Part shown: piece after piece, positions 63,926 through 64,000 of the stretch
How the letters are laid out: each line of letters opens with the position of its first letter
How positions within the stretch are numbered: the first letter of the stretch is position 1
Source: an uncultured Clostridia bacterium
Lineage (GTDB): Bacteria > Bacillota > Clostridia > Christensenellales > Aristaeellaceae
NCBI GenBank assembly: GCA_934643825.1
Contig: CAKUCW010000009.1
Coordinates: 4,751-68,750 of the forward strand
Length of the DNA stretch: 64,000 bases
Reading direction: 5' to 3'
Notes under the pieces: generated by a model
Seen by the model: the letters and a program-made list of their open reading frames with translations, nothing else
What the model was told of the DNA's origin: nothing
Database searches by the model: none
Program-made: the position numbers and the translations under genes

Positions 63926-64000
63926 AGACTGTAGACAAAAAGCTATTCTCCCCCTTCGGGGGGAGAATAGCCCTTTCCGCAAATGAAAGAATAGCTGAAT
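63925..64000 (-). repeat. Family B hairpin repeat (right copy, inverted, reaches window edge)
   Basis: 76 bases matching the reverse complement of 15840-15916 across the full length, with one C fewer and the hairpin loop in the opposite sense (TTCG in place of CGAA). It begins exactly where the second A copy ends. The match continues to the last base of the window, so the right boundary of the element is unseen. Confidence 0.87.

Overview
This window is a GC-rich chromosomal segment of a spore-forming, Gram-positive-type anaerobe of the class Clostridia. The evidence is a pair of CotF-like spore coat genes, a Spo0E-like small protein, a type III glutamine synthetase, a Firmicute-type class III fructose-1,6-bisphosphatase, a CsoR-controlled copper ATPase and a division/cell-wall (dcw) cluster whose MurE has the DNPR motif of meso-diaminopimelate-adding enzymes. 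Species cannot be fixed from sequence alone. TTG and GTG starts are common, and many promoters are near-consensus sigma-A boxes with 17-bp spacers.

Layout. 1-6.6 kb: the 3' part of radA, a CyuA/UPF0597 gene, and a molybdenum hydroxylase operon (FAD, 2Fe-2S and Mo subunits plus a MocA-like cytidylyltransferase). 6.7-9.1 kb: MATE exporter and LysR regulator. 9.4-11.4 kb: exported FMN/FAD fumarate-reductase-like flavoprotein. 11.5-11.6 kb: tRNA-Ser(GGA). 11.7-13.5 kb: radical SAM protein coupled to a secreted C39-like protein. 13.7-15.5 kb: GntR/ABC operon with its operator. 15.5-16.4 kb: repeats and spore coat genes. 16.6-24.3 kb: nitroreductase, PepC, copper operon, glutamine synthetase. 24.4-31.4 kb: tilS-hpt-ftsH, a PHP phosphoesterase, a VanW protein and RidA. 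31.4-43.1 kb: fbp, a Spo0E-like gene, HAD phosphatases, ACT/UPF0210 pair, pepF, an unusual HAD-thymidylate kinase fusion, mnmA, a DUF5662-like gene and an NlpC/P60-like hydrolase. 43.1-47.1 kb (minus strand): zinc-ribbon protein, a probable structured ncRNA, comF and recD2. 47.2-59.4 kb: dcw cluster mraZ-ftsL-PBP-murE-mraY-murD-ftsW-ftsQ-ftsA-ftsZ, without rsmH, murG or murC. 59.4-64 kb: exported protein, 2-hydroxyacid dehydrogenase, HAD phosphatase, cytidylate-kinase-like protein, thymidine kinase and repeats.

Most of the window is housekeeping. The less expected material is intergenic: a family of about 96-98-bp double-hairpin repeats (family A) placed directly after genes, often in tandem; a second hairpin repeat (family B) found in inverted orientation 48 kb apart, each time next to A tandems; a probable stand-alone structured RNA beside comF; and a terminator-like hairpin that buries the ribosome-binding site of the NlpC/P60 gene. 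No CRISPR array, prophage, integrase or transposase was seen.
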